Of a DNA stretch of 64,000 bases, positions 26,101 through 36,500 are shown piece after piece. How positions within the stretch are numbered: the stretch's first letter is position 1; each line of letters begins with the position of its first letter. Position numbers and translations under genes: made by a program. Source of the DNA: AM-0621 sp964386705 (GTDB taxonomy: Bacteria; Planctomycetota; Planctomycetia; Planctomycetales; Planctomycetaceae); assembly GCA_964386705.1 (NCBI GenBank), contig CAYLTY010000011.1, forward strand, positions 1-64,000, in the 5' to 3' direction. The notes under the pieces are model-generated. The model ran no database searches. It was given only the letters and a program-made list of their open reading frames with translations, and was not told the origin of the DNA.

Positions 26101-28223
26101 TCGTTGGAGCGGAATATGCCAACCCCCGTCACGGATGCGTAGAGCCTGCCGGGCACCGCGGTATCTGCAACAAGGTCACTTGCAGCTCCCAGCGAGAGAC
26201 CACCAGTTCCAGACACGAAAGACCAGGTGTTGCCATTGTCCGTGCTGCGATAGACGCCACCACCACCGGCGAAGAAGTTTGCCGAGGCAACCATCAGATT
26301 GCCCTGCAGCACGACACCGGAAAAATTCCGACCCAGAAGCAATGGATCCTGAATCTGTCGCCAGGTCGCGCCACCGTCGTCAGTGAGCAGCAGGCCATCG
26401 CGAACACTGCCCGTCAGGCCAAAGCTGCTGAAACGGCCGATGCCTGCCAGCAGTCGATTGGAGTCAGCGGGATCCATCGTCAGAGCACCGATAGACTGGG
26501 ACGACAGGTTGTCAGTCAGCGGTGTCCAGTTCGGACTGGCGCTGGTGGCATTCGTCGTTCTCCAGATACCGCCGTTGGTGGCACCTGCATACAAAATGTC
26601 GGGATTCGTCGGATGAGCGACAACGGTATGCACAGCTCCGATGACCTCGTTATTCGGGCTGATGTTTTCAACCTGGCCATTCAGCAGTGGCCCTGGCCCC
26701 ATCGCCGTCCACAGGTCGTCATTGCGGATGATGAACTGCGCCACTGACGAGCCTAGCTGACCGCCCGTTACGGAACCGAGCGTGACAAAGAATGTCTCGT
26801 CGGATTCGTTGACGGTATCTCCATTCACAAGCACGGACACAGACCTGCTGGTTTGGCCCGGTGTGAAAACGAGAGTCTGCGAGACGGCTACATAGTCGCT
26901 GCCTGCAGTTGCGCTGCCATCCACAGTGGTCAGCAGAACTGACACCGACGTCGTGAACGCACGCTGCAGGCTGATGTTCACAGTGACGGTAGTAGTGCCA
27001 GCATTGCCTTCAGAGATCGCCGTTCCGCCCGATAGGCTGACAATCGGCTGGTTGTCGGAATCAATGTCGCCACCACGAACCAGGTCATCCCCGGCGTCTC
27101 CCATGAGCGTGTCACGCCCGCCACCACCATCAATTGTGTCGTTGCCAGCGTTGCCTTTAACCAGATCGCTGCCCGTGCCCGTGCCCAAGCCCGATGACTC
27201 GTCGCCAAACAACAGATCGTTCCCACCACCCGCATAGATTGTGTCGTTACCGGAATTTCCAATCGCAGTGTCCGCTCCGATTCCCCCCACGATGAAATCG
27301 TTGCCGGTACCACCGAGCAGTGAATTGCGGTCAGTGCCACCATCAAGAGAGTCGTCACCGGCTTCACCAAGGACGGTATCATTGCCGGATTCGCCGCCTA
27401 AGGAGTCATTACCCGTTCCGCCCAGGATCGAATCATCATTCGAGCCGCCGAGCACGGTATCATTACCGTCTTCGCCGAGCAGCGTATCATTACCGGAGCC
27501 GCCACTGATCACGTCGTTGCCGACGCCGCCGCGGACGTCGTCCGTATCAGAACCGCCATTGAGCGTGTCGTTGCCAATTCCGCCCAGCACGGAATCTTTG
27601 CCGTCGCCGCCGTCAACGGAGTCGTTGCCCAACCCGCCGTCCAGCAGATCGCGACCGTCACCGCCGCGCAGGACGTCGTCACCGGAAGTACCCAGGAGTG
27701 AGTCGTCGCCGTTGCCGCCATCAAGAGTATCATTGCGTGTGCCGCCATTGATGGTGTCAGCGCCATCACCACCCAATACCGAACAGGCAATGTCAGTGCT
27801 GCAGGTAATGGTGTCGTTGCCGTTGCCGGCGTCGACAATCAGGCGAACCGTGGGGTTGAAGACCGTTGAGGTCACCGCGCTGAGATCAATCGCGTTCGCA
27901 CCGTCACCACCGGTGATCCGGATCGCGCTCAGGCTGCTGGCAGCAATGTTCCCCAGTGTGGTTAGTCGCACACCGTTGCCAAACACATCGACTCGAGCGG
28001 GAGTTCCGATCCCCGAACGGATTGCCACGGAATCACCGACACCCGCCTGGACGATCAGTTCGTTCTGCACCACGCTGGCTGTCACGGTCAGCAGTTCGCG
28101 AGCTTCCAATTGCTCGGCAGCACCAGCCCGATCGACCTTGGATAGCTTCGCCTTCGAATGTTTGCGGAGATTGAACCGACCGAACTTGGAAGCGACTGCG
28201 GACAACCAGGAAGTCAGATGCAC
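23160..28223 (-). CDS. Giant exported protein: RTX repeats, Calx-beta and BNR/VPS10-like propeller
   Basis: The product is 1687 residues from GTG 28223. That start gives an N terminus (HLTSWLSAVASKFG) like those of the other two giant genes, and GAAGGG lies seven bases upstream. In-frame alternatives are ATG 28265 and further upstream. Order: LEARELLT at residues 39-46; an AIDLSAVTS domain; RTX nonapeptides (about 130-390); a Calx-beta domain (about 390-500, TAISEGNAGTTTVTV to ESDETFFVTLG); a BNR/sortilin-type propeller (about 505-1245, with repeats such as NPDILYAGATNGGIWRTTN and NGGATWVNIS); a second RTX block; and the tail SEIDEAFVLDAAILALL. It is probably a Ca-stabilised surface or secreted protein. 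The propeller could bind glycans or metal-bearing polymers, but no catalytic set is evident. Confidence 0.85.
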   Translation of the reverse strand: MHLTSWLSAVASKFGRFNLRKHSKAKLSKVDRAGAAEQLEARELLTVTASVVQNELIVQAGVGDSVAIRSGIGTPARVDVFGNGVRLTTLGNIAASSLSAIRITGGDGANAIDLSAVTSTVFNPTVRLIVDAGNGNDTITCSTDIACSVLGGDGADTINGGTRNDTLDGGNGDDSLLGTSGDDVLRGGDGRDLLDGGLGNDSVDGGDGKDSVLGGIGNDTLNGGSDTDDVRGGVGNDVISGGSGNDTLLGEDGNDTVLGGSNDDSILGGTGNDSLGGESGNDTVLGEAGDDSLDGGTDRNSLLGGTGNDFIVGGIGADTAIGNSGNDTIYAGGGNDLLFGDESSGLGTGTGSDLVKGNAGNDTIDGGGGRDTLMGDAGDDLVRGGDIDSDNQPIVSLSGGTAISEGNAGTTTVTVNISLQRAFTTSVSVLLTTVDGSATAGSDYVAVSQTLVFTPGQTSRSVSVLVNGDTVNESDETFFVTLGSVTGGQLGSSVAQFIIRNDDLWTAMGPGPLLNGQVENISPNNEVIGAVHTVVAHPTNPDILYAGATNGGIWRTTNATSASPNWTPLTDNLSSQSIGALTMDPADSNRLLAGIGRFSSFGLTGSVRDGLLLTDDGGATWRQIQDPLLLGRNFSGVVLQGNLMVASANFFAGGGGVYRSTDNGNTWSFVSGTGGLSLGAASDLVADTAVPGRLYASVTGVGIFRSNDGGATWVNISANDVSQGGANARITAAGNNNIEMAVGRNGRLYIGVLTNGQPSYIGYTDDGTAWTRMDLPTTLEGNGDVEGLSPRTNPGGQGAIHFSIVVDPTDQNIVYVAGDRQDGPFPNFLGAVAFSGRIFRGDTRIAPTGATPSPQWAHMTHRNDIAAIPTGGTASSSSPHADSREMTFDAAGNLIETDDGGIYRRTSPRTNTGDWFSINGNLQINEMHDVAYDTTSNIIIGGSQDTGTPQQITSVGQAWDSVSQADGGDVAVDIISIPGQSIRYSSFQNLGAFRRRTYDANNNLLSEVFPPLTVTGNGAAFVPQFVTPVAVNAVDGQRIILGGGNNPYESANRGNSITELANVGPVNSDAIAYGGFLGGVPNPDVLYVGSGNQIFVRQAGTGAPARAASYPGGFVTGIALDPANWRIAYVSDSTSVFRTTDAGATWADVTGNLAQQGIQAIEFINGVGSFVAVGTQVGVYRMSVATLGTWSELDASLPTVPVYDLDYDSRDDLIVAGTLGRGAWMFRSASVVQVATSTPLPPVAAGVSAGDLIQGGTGNDTLIGADGMDTILGDDGDDSLLGSGGDDTITTGSGNDTTDGGSGDDTINGERGNHTLGGGADSNTITLRPFANGTSTGGNSSLATNGADTVIIEGNAGNNTFTVSQVGSQLRITTGTASITLADSVRTVNIVAGDGDDTITLTDVNRTLPVAITLDLGAGNDRFIGSNAKLGVVPLQVLGGTGNDTLDGTSGTDIFDGGDGNDVINGSDGVDTLRGGIGDDTIGGGTGDDSLLGDDGADSLNGDDGNDIVLGGTGNDVLNGWFGNDTIKGENGNDTVFGAAGNDRIEGGTGADSVRGHAGFDLILGGDGNDTLRGDQDNDTINAGDGEDDVDGGDGNDLIAGANGNDTLLGGNGNDTLIGGDGNDLITGAAGNDTILAGDGDDTVAGNGGTNKVSGGDGTDVLSVNSPSEIDEAFVLDAAILALLTPV

Positions 28224-28956
28224 GATGTAGCCCTTCGTCTCGATATAAACCTTGCCGAGCCGCATCCCGGACGTTTGCCGAGCACACGGCAACAACGCTC
28301 CTGCGGGCAGACTGGCAGTTAAGTCGTGCCTGCAACTTGGCTCGCAGTTGGCATGTCGCCAAATCCGTTCAGTGCCAGAACGAGCGGTTTCGCTGGCTCG
28401 ATGCCTGCGTCTGTGCGTTCCTGCGGCGCGGTTGCGTCGTCGCAACATGGCCTCACCTGACAAGCCGGAACATCGAGCCATTGCTTGGGCGGGCAGACTC
28501 GATTTCCTGGAACAGCACTCGCGACCAGGTTGGCAGAAAGCCAGCCAGAGCACCCAACGTTTTCCGTCTGGAACCTCGACATGCCTTGGCCGCAGCCCTT
28601 TCCAGGGCGGGAGAAAGTTGGCCGTCACAGGCGACACAAACGGACCAACATGACAATTCGGCAGCATGTCCCGGCCCGGTTTTCCTACGGATTCACCCCG
28701 AGAAAACCGCAGGTTCCGACTTTCCACGGTCGGAGTGAGCCGTCAGACTCGCAGGTAATTGGCACAATCTGATCTGTGCCACCCCTGGAGATGCATAATT
28801 CCAAGGCGAGGCCACAACTTGTTGTTGAAGCCTTGTTTTTCTGAAGGGTAGGATCTCCACGACTTTCCATGTCACGCCGTCGAGGGACTGCCGGTTGACG
28901 TCACTTGGCCCGATTGCCGAACCCGTTTCACCTCTGTGTGCATAAGGATTCGTATT
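28224..28956. other. Long divergent intergenic region
   Basis: This 733-base gap separates the divergent giant RTX gene and the Gly-rich exported protein gene, and should hold both promoters. ORFs on both strands (for example 28252-28653 plus and 28319-28582 minus) lack ribosome-binding sites, domains and signal peptides, and contradict each other. A plus-strand terminator-like hairpin at 28802-28840, with no upstream plus-strand gene, is the only structure seen. Confidence 0.5.
28802..28840 (+). terminator. Orphan intrinsic terminator-like hairpin
   Basis: CAAGGC (28802-28807) pairs with GCCTTG (28830-28835), with a second possible CAAC/GTTG stem inside. TTTTT follows at 28836-28840. No plus-strand gene ends upstream, so it could end an sRNA or a leader, or act as an attenuator before the Gly-rich gene that starts at 28957. 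Confidence 0.45.
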
Positions 28957-29838
28957 ATGCTGCTCCGCTCCCGCAAGTTCGTGGCGGTGTGCCTGACTTC
29001 GCTCGCCCTCGTTTCCGCTTCATTGATTGCCGCGGACAGCAAGCCACATATCACCAAACCAAGCTATGACGCTTCCGCCCGGCAGGTCGATCTGTTCAAG
29101 GGCATGGAGGAAGGCTTGATTGAGGTCAGGCTGATTCATCGCACCTCGAAGGTTGGAAACCTCGTCGTCGAAAACAAAACCAAGGAACCCATCACGGTCA
29201 AGCTGCCCGAGGCATTTGTCGGCCAGCAGATCTTGAATCAATTAGGTGGTGGACTGGGTGGTGGACTGGGCGGCGGTATGGGCGGCGGGCAACAGGGCGG
29301 TGGACAAGGCCAAGCCACAGGCGGCGGAGCAGGTGGCGGTGGCATGGGTGGCGGCGGCTTGGGTGGCGGTGGATTGGGTGGCGGCGGTATGGGCGGCGGT
29401 GGCTTCTTCTCGATTCCCGCAGAGCGCGTCGTGCGCCTGCCGGTCCGATCCGTCTGTCTGGAATACGGTAAACACGAGCCAAACACTCGCATGGAATACC
29501 GCGTCACCCCCGTGGAATCTTTCTCGAAGGATCCTACTCTGAAAGAAGTGTTGGGCTTCATCTCGGAAGGCAAAGCCTCTGAGAACGTTGCACAGGCTGC
29601 CGCATGGCACCTGTCGAACGGCATGAGCTGGGGCGAACTGGCTGCCATGAAGCAGAAGCGCCTGGGTGGAGGTCCTCAGCCACCACAGTTCACCACGCGA
29701 GAAATCATGGCAGCTCAAGAGCTGGTTGCAGCAGGCAAGCAGCGAGCAGTCGACAAGGTGGAGGCGGCTAAGAAGAATCCGGCTTCGGAACAAACGACTC
29801 CCAAGTCGTCCTTCAGTAATACGCGTGCCTCGCGATAA
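28957..29838 (+). CDS. Exported Gly-rich protein, function unknown
   Basis: The 293-residue protein has a signal peptide (MLLRSRKFVAVCLTSLALVS, cleavage near IAADS). A folded N-terminal part follows (DLFKGMEEGLIEVRLIHRTS, GNLVVENKTKEPITVKLPEA). Next is a ~55-residue almost pure Gly stretch with Met, Leu and Gln (GGGLGGGLGGGMGGGQQGGG type), and then a C-terminal domain (ERVVRLPVRSVCLEYGKHEP, VAQAAAWHLSNGMSWGELAA). The second half looks like a small folded domain joined by a flexible linker. ATG 28957 is chosen over upstream starts because AAGGA precedes it by ten bases. A terminator follows the stop codon. No named family was recognised. Confidence 0.8.
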   Translation: MLLRSRKFVAVCLTSLALVSASLIAADSKPHITKPSYDASARQVDLFKGMEEGLIEVRLIHRTSKVGNLVVENKTKEPITVKLPEAFVGQQILNQLGGGLGGGLGGGMGGGQQGGGQGQATGGGAGGGGMGGGGLGGGGLGGGGMGGGGFFSIPAERVVRLPVRSVCLEYGKHEPNTRMEYRVTPVESFSKDPTLKEVLGFISEGKASENVAQAAAWHLSNGMSWGELAAMKQKRLGGGPQPPQFTTREIMAAQELVAAGKQRAVDKVEAAKKNPASEQTTPKSSFSNTRASR

Positions 29839-29869
29839 TTGCCACCCGGCACGAGAGCGAAGCAATCCA

Positions 29870-29923
29870 AACAGCCACGAATGGCAGCGTCGACAGACGC
29901 TCTCGTTCGTGGCTGTTGTTTTT
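29870..29923 (+). terminator. Intrinsic terminator of the Gly-rich gene
   Basis: AACAGCCACGAA (29870-29881) and TTCGTGGCTGTT (29906-29917) form a perfect 12-base stem. An inner AGCGTC/GACGCT stem has loop GACA, and G then five Ts follow (29918-29923). The ribosome-binding GAGG of the next gene starts at 29924, right after the T-run, so the two genes are very tightly packed. Confidence 0.88.
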
Positions 29924-29933
29924 GAGGCATCAC

Positions 29934-30503
29934 ATGGCTGCGCGTCGCACGGTCCTGATTGTCTCCACACTGGTGGGATGCTGGCTCGCGATGCAGGCTG
30001 TGCACGAGTTTGGTCACATGCTCGGAGCCTGGCTGACCGGCGCCCGGGTCGAACGAGTGATCCTGCACCCGCTGACGATTTCTCGTACGGACGTGGCCGA
30101 GAACACTCACCCCTTGACCGTCGTCTGGGCCGGGCCACTGGTCGGTGTGATGCTACCCCTCTTGCTGTGGCTGGCCGCTCGCCAACTGCAATTGCGCGGT
30201 GCGTTCCTGCTGCGTTTCTTCGCCGGGTTTTGCCTGGTCGCCAACGGTCTGTATATCGGCGTCGGTTCTTTCGAGCAGGTTGGTGACTGCCACGAGATGC
30301 TCAGAAACGGCTCCGACCTGTGGCATCTCTGGTTTTTTGGAATTGTCTGCACCGTCGCGGGCTTCGCGCTCTGGCACCGCTTGGGTGCTCACTTTGGCCT
30401 CGGCCCGAACGCGCAGCTCATCAGTCCTCGACTCGCATGGAGCGTCGCGATCAGCAGTGCGGGCTTGCTGCTCATCGAACTCATACTCAGCGCTCGCGGG
30501 TAG
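29934..30503 (+). CDS. Compact M50-like membrane metalloprotease
   Basis: The 189-residue protein has four or five transmembrane segments. In the first it carries HEFGHMLGAWLTG (HEXXH zinc motif near residues 24-28), as in site-2-protease-like M50 enzymes. The usual NPxPxxPLDG motif is absent. Instead a segment near residues 100-120 reads YIGVGSFEQVGDCHEMLRNG, in which the Asp of GDCHEM may supply the third ligand, as in short M50-like families. It sits directly after the terminator of the Gly-rich gene, with GAGG six bases before ATG 29934. It may process membrane-tethered regulators. The substrate is unknown. Confidence 0.75.
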   Translation: MAARRTVLIVSTLVGCWLAMQAVHEFGHMLGAWLTGARVERVILHPLTISRTDVAENTHPLTVVWAGPLVGVMLPLLLWLAARQLQLRGAFLLRFFAGFCLVANGLYIGVGSFEQVGDCHEMLRNGSDLWHLWFFGIVCTVAGFALWHRLGAHFGLGPNAQLISPRLAWSVAISSAGLLLIELILSARG

Positions 30504-30544
30504 TCCGCTGAGGATAAGTATCGATGATTCTCGCAGAGGCTGAA

Positions 30545-33500
30545 TTAAACCTGATCAATCCAGGTCGGAATGCGCGTGAACGCATCCGCGAGGGTGGCAT
30601 CCGAGCCATCTGAAACCAGAGTGTCGGCCGAGTCGGCATCGTAGAAATCCGCCCCGCCACCACCGTCCAGAGAGTCAGTACCATCGCTGCCGGGGACCGT
30701 CGAATCGCCACGGTTGCCGCCCGACAGCGTGTCTACTGCCGAGCCGCCGAGCAGAGTGTCATTTCCCGGCCCGCCAATCAGGATGACAGGCTTCGTGGCC
30801 AAAGAAGCATCCAGCTTGTTGGCCCCAACACCACCAACAAGCACGACCATCTCAATGTTGCGCGGCGCTTCAGTACCAGTGAGTGCAGACGAGATCGTCG
30901 TTCCGTTAACCGTGAAGTTCGCGTCGGCCCGTTCGACGATGGTATCAAAGCCTGTATCACCTTCGAACACATCGTTCCCACCACCGCCCGATAACATGTC
31001 ATTGCCAGGACCACCGTTTAGCACGTCCGTGCGAGCGCCTCCCAGCAGCGTATCGTTCCCCGTGCCGCCATTCAGCAGGACAGACGCCGTCGCCTGCCGC
31101 GCGTCAATGAGATCCGCAACAGGGGTACCAAACAAATTGATGCGTTCCATGTTCAAGTATGTGTCACGGTCCAACGTGTTGTGGCCGAATTGCTGGGCCG
31201 TGATGGTGAAGAATTCAAATTGCATATACTCCGCGGTTCGATCAATGCCGGCTCCGCCATCAATCGTATCACGGTATCCTTCACCACGTAGATCGTCGTC
31301 TCCATCGCCTCCCATCAGGGTGTCTTCCCCGAGATTTCCGTACAATGAATCCGCACCAGTTCCTCCTAACATGAGATCGTCACCAAAACCGCCGAAGATA
31401 CGATCTTCACCCGATTCGCCATTGAGCGTTTCGTTGGCTGAGCCGCCTTGCAGGATGTCATTACCTTCACCACCACTGATGACACCCGAGTCCGCTTGAC
31501 CGTTGAGGAAATCGTTTCCCCCACCGCCGTTGAGAGTATCGATACCATTTCCGCCTACGATGACATCGGCATCGGCGCCGCCGTCGACCAGATCATTACC
31601 GACTTGCCCGTTGAGATTATCGCTACCATCTCCGCCAGTAATTGTGTCGTTGCCACCGCCACCATTGACGACATCGGCTCCACCCAGGCCGTTGATAAGA
31701 TCGTGACCAGTAAGTGTATTAATTGTATCCGGAGCCGGTGACCCGATGATCGTGTCACTCTGACCGCCGCCATTGATCGTAGTACCCAGCCCCAACGTGA
31801 ATCCGCTGACATCAATCCGATTTCGGCCGACGCCACCACTCAAGTCTGCAAACTCGATCGTGGAGAACTTCTGCGAGACATCCGGTTGCGAGTTTCCGGA
31901 CATCAGCAGCGTTGAGTTCGTCAGAGTCAGATTCTGATCTGCGGCTTCAACGAGAGTATCATTGCCTGCACCACCAACGAACGAATCGGTACCCGCTCCG
32001 CCAATCAACAAGTCATTCCCTGCCTGCCCGTCCAGACCGTCTGCCTGGCTACTGCCAGTGAGTGTGTCATTGCCCCCGCCACCAAACAGAGTGACTGGAA
32101 TCGAACTATTAGTGGCATCAAGACGATTGGGCCCGCCATTTCCCCAGAACATGGCCTTTTCAATCCCAACCAACTGAGCCGTCTCCCCGCCGCGATAAAC
32201 TTCTGAAACACCAAGAGAAATATCAAAATCGGCGATCTCGAACAGAACATCCGACGCACCCGGACCGCCAATCAACGTGTCTCTACCCAGACCTCCGCCG
32301 GCAGTGTCATCCCCTCCCTGCCCGTCTACGAGATCATCCCGACGACCGCCGGTTAATACATCGTTTCCACTGCCACCGTAGAGGGAGGTTGGAACTTCGC
32401 ACAACGAAGCGTCGATGCGATTCGCTCCACTGCCGCCGAGCAACATCACTCGCTCAAAGCCGGAAACGGAGTCAAAATCCGTGTGCCCGCCACTAGCAAC
32501 GATCATCTGAGAAGCAGTCAGTGTGATGTCCGCGTTGAAGGACTCCAACAGCAGATCTAGTCCGAATTCAGTATCAGCCCCCCCTTGCAGTGTGTCGAAT
32601 CCTGCGCCGCCAGTCAGGGTATCGCTCCCTCGACCACCTTCAAGTACGTCATGACCGACCCCGCCCACGATCGAATCGTTTCCATCTCCACCGCCGACCG
32701 TGACAGACAAACCCGCCGATGAGCCGTCGAAACGATCATTCCAGCGACTCAACCCGACCTGTATCCCCACTGTCACAGGAGCTATGGGCACTCGAAGTAC
32801 GTGAGTGCCCGCGCTGACAGTGCTCGAGGATATAAGGATCTCTGCTGTGCTGAGATCTTGCGTAATGGCGATATTCACGGGGATGTCTTCCACAAGGAAA
32901 ACTCGAAGCCGCCCATACCAAAGATCAGTATAAATTGGCGGCGGGATCTCGACGCGAAGCGTGGCTCCACCTTGGGTCAAGGTGCGGTAGGTACTCTCTC
33001 CGATGGTGATATTGGGACTGGAAACCCAACCGCTGCCGACGCTGAGAACATCGTCACGATCCAGCCGAATTGTCAATGTGTTGGCGGCATGCGACGTGTT
33101 CGAACCCGACGTCATATTCAAGACATCGCGTACTCCCAGTGTTAGTGAGTTGATTCCACTTCCGCGGATATCAATCATCTCAATGCTGGTGAGTTTGTTA
33201 TCAGACACGGCACCTAGATTCAGATTGATTCCCGCACCGTCGAGGCGCAGTGCGTCTGAACCATTTCCCCCGTCCAATCGCAGGAACGCAGTATCAGTAA
33301 TTGCGATTGTATCATTTCCCTCGCCACCATAGATGACATCCGCACCGCCATTGCCGAGTAGAGTGTCGCGACCTCGCCCCCCAATCATCACGTTGGCTTC
33401 TGAATTACCAGTCAGCGGCTGGCTGGCCGCACCGCCAGCGTGAGTTACCGCCGCCGTGAAGTCTCGACCGAAGATCACATAGCTTTCGCCAGCCTGAATC

Positions 33501-36500
33501 TTGCTGTTCCCCGAGGCATAGGCAGTGGGTGCGCCAATGATCAGATCATCAAAACCATCGCCATCCACGTCTCCAGCGCTGCTGGCAGACATCCCCAGGC
33601 GATCATTCATATCGGCGCCCAGGATCGCAATACCAAATCCATTGAGGTCAGCAAGATCAACGATTGACGGTAACGATGGACTTCCAAAAACCACATAGGC
33701 TTCACCAGCAGAGGGTTTACTGTTTCCGGCGGCCGCCGCGTCGTGGGCGCCAATCAGAAGATCGTCGTATCCGTCACCGTTCACGTCGCCAGCGTTACTT
33801 ACGGAACGGCCACTATGGTCGCCCGCATCGACACCCAGAATCGTGATTCCGGCAGCACCAGGCGCGAACAAATCAATCGCCGCCGGCAACGTAGCTCCCC
33901 CGAAGATCAGATAGCTTTTGTCCGCATTCAACGTCGCATGTCCATCATCACGGTAAGCTCCAATCAGGATGTCATCGAAGCCATCACCGTTCACATCTCC
34001 CGCATTGCTGACGGAATAGCCACTGCGGTCTTCGGAGTCAGCTCCATAGATAGTGAGCCCACCGGAACCGAGGTTGCCCAGATTGAGGACCGTGGGAAAC
34101 GAGGCTCTGCCAAAGATGACATAACTTTCGCCGGCATTCGTCTTCGCGTTTGGTGACGCGTCGGCACGTTCTGCTCCAACGAGCAGATCATCGAAACCAT
34201 CGCCGTTCACATCGCCAGCGTTGCTGACCGAGCGGCCACTCGCGTCTCCAAAATCCACACCGAAGATCGTTACTCCGGCTGCCCCAAGACTGTCCACCGT
34301 AAGCGTCGCTGGCAAGGACGCGGCCCCAAAAATGACATAACTCACCCCGGTAGCAAAGACACCGCTGCCTGCTTGGTATGCACCGAAATCTCCGACGATG
34401 ATGTCGTCGAAACCATCGCCGTTCACATCCCCTGCACCGCTCACCGACGTACCGATAAAATCCCCATTACCAGCGTCTGAGATCGTCACTCCGGCGGAAA
34501 CCGGATTGCTCAAGTCCAGAGTGCTTGGCAACGACACCCCGCCGAAGATGACATAGCACTTACCTTTGAGCAAATCCCCTGCCACTCCGGAGTGGTGCGA
34601 TCCCACCAGCAGATCATCGAAACCATCACCGTTAATGTCTCCCGCGCCGCTCACGCAGTTGCCAGTGAAGTCAAACGTTCCCGCACCAAAGATCGTGATG
34701 CCAGCCGAGCCGAGATTTGCCAAATCGAGCGTGGAAGGCAACATTGGTCCGCCGAAGACTACGTAGCACTCACCCGCTTCTCTCCTGCTGTTCCCGGTCG
34801 CATCAGCTAACGATGCCCCGATCAGCAAGTCATCAAACCCGTCACCATTTACGTCGCCCGCGTTACCCACGGAAATACCACTGCGATCTTCTATATCCGC
34901 ACCAAAGATCGTCATTCCGGCAGAACCAGGATTGCTGAGGTCCACGATGATGGGCGGCACCTCAAGCAAGAGTCGCGCTGCGCCACTTTCAAAAGTATTA
35001 TAGACGACTCCATTCACCGTGGTCCTGATCGTTTGAGTCCAACCGGCCCCCGTGTTGATGGTGTCATCCGCATTTCGACGGACCATTAACGTATTTGTAG
35101 TATGAGCGGCGTTTGAGTTGGAAGTGAGATTCAGAACTTCGAGTGCGTTAAGAGTGAGTGTATTCGCTCCACTGCCACGCAGATCGATCGTTTCAATGCT
35201 GGTCAATCTATTATCAGCCAGCGTCGTCAAGTTCAGTAACAGACCTGCGTTATCCAGTCGCAACGTATCTGAACCGTTCCCGCCTTCGATCCGCAGAAAC
35301 GTCACGTCGGCAATCGTCAGGACGTCGTCCCCCTGACCGCCGTAGATGACATCCATCCCACCGTTGCCAACCAGCGTGTCATTGCCCGCGCCGCCGTTCA
35401 TTCGGTTTGCGGCATTGCTGCCTGTAAGTATATCAGCAGCAACCGTTCCTGCGTGCGTCACCGAATTCGTAAAGCTGTTACCACCAAAGATCAAATAGCT
35501 CTCACCCGACTCCGGTCTTGTTCCATTGACTCCGTCTCCATTCTTCGCACCGAGAATGACATCTCCAAATCCATCGCCATTCACGTCGCCGGCGCCGCTT
35601 ACCGATCTACCCGCATAGCCGCCAGCATCGCCGCCCGACATCGTGATACCAGACGCTGCCAGAGTGCCCAAGTCAATCGCCGCAGCCAGGGATGAGCCGC
35701 CAAAAACAATATAGCTCTTGCCTATATCGATCTTGCTTTCATTCAATTCATCCGCGTGCGCGGCTCCTATGAGCAAATCATCGAACCCATCACCATTCAT
35801 ATCTCCCGCGCCACTCACCGAGAATCCACTGTAATCTCCTGCGTGAGCACCGAAGATCCTGATGCCTGAGGAACCAAGGCTCGCGAGGTCGATGACTGCA
35901 GTGGGCACGGCGCGGCCAAAGATTAAGTAGCTCTCACCGGCATCAATCTTATTGTTGTTCGCAGCATCGGCTAGCGGCGCCCCGATCAGCAGGTCATCGA
36001 AGCCATCTCCGTTCACATCACCTGCACCGCTGACTGACCAACCGCTCCAATCAAAAGCGTCAGCGCCCACAATTGAGATATCTGCCCCTCTAAGGACCGG
36101 ATTAATACCGTCATCGATATCCAGTGTGATCAAGTGCGGCAAGTCTGAACGCCCCAGGATTACATAGGTGTAACCTGACGTGAATCGCTCTCCATCTAGA
36201 GAACTCCCAGTCCTCGCTCCAATCAACAGATCGTCATAGCCATCCCCATTCACGTCGCCGGCGCCGCTGACAGACGAGCCCAGGGCGTCCGATGCATCCA
36301 GGCGCGTAATCCGAGTCATGGAGAAAGAAGCCGAAAAGGAACCCAACAGGATTGACTCAGGCAGTGAAGCTCTTCCAAAGACTAAATAGCTTGACCCCTT
36401 ATACCCTCTACTGGAACCACCGTACGGAGCTCCAATGACGATGTCATCAAAGCCGTCTCCATTGATGTCACCGGCTCCGCTCACAGATTGCCCTGAACGT

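Noticed and set aside
28252..28738. ORFs on both strands upstream of the RTX gene
   Set aside because: They contradict each other, lack ribosome-binding sites and show no domain.
29242..30138. 298-codon minus-strand ORF antisense to the Gly-rich gene
   Set aside because: Its Ala/Thr-rich and Arg/Pro-rich composition is the complement of the Gly-codon run, and the plus-strand gene has a signal peptide, Shine-Dalgarno and terminator.
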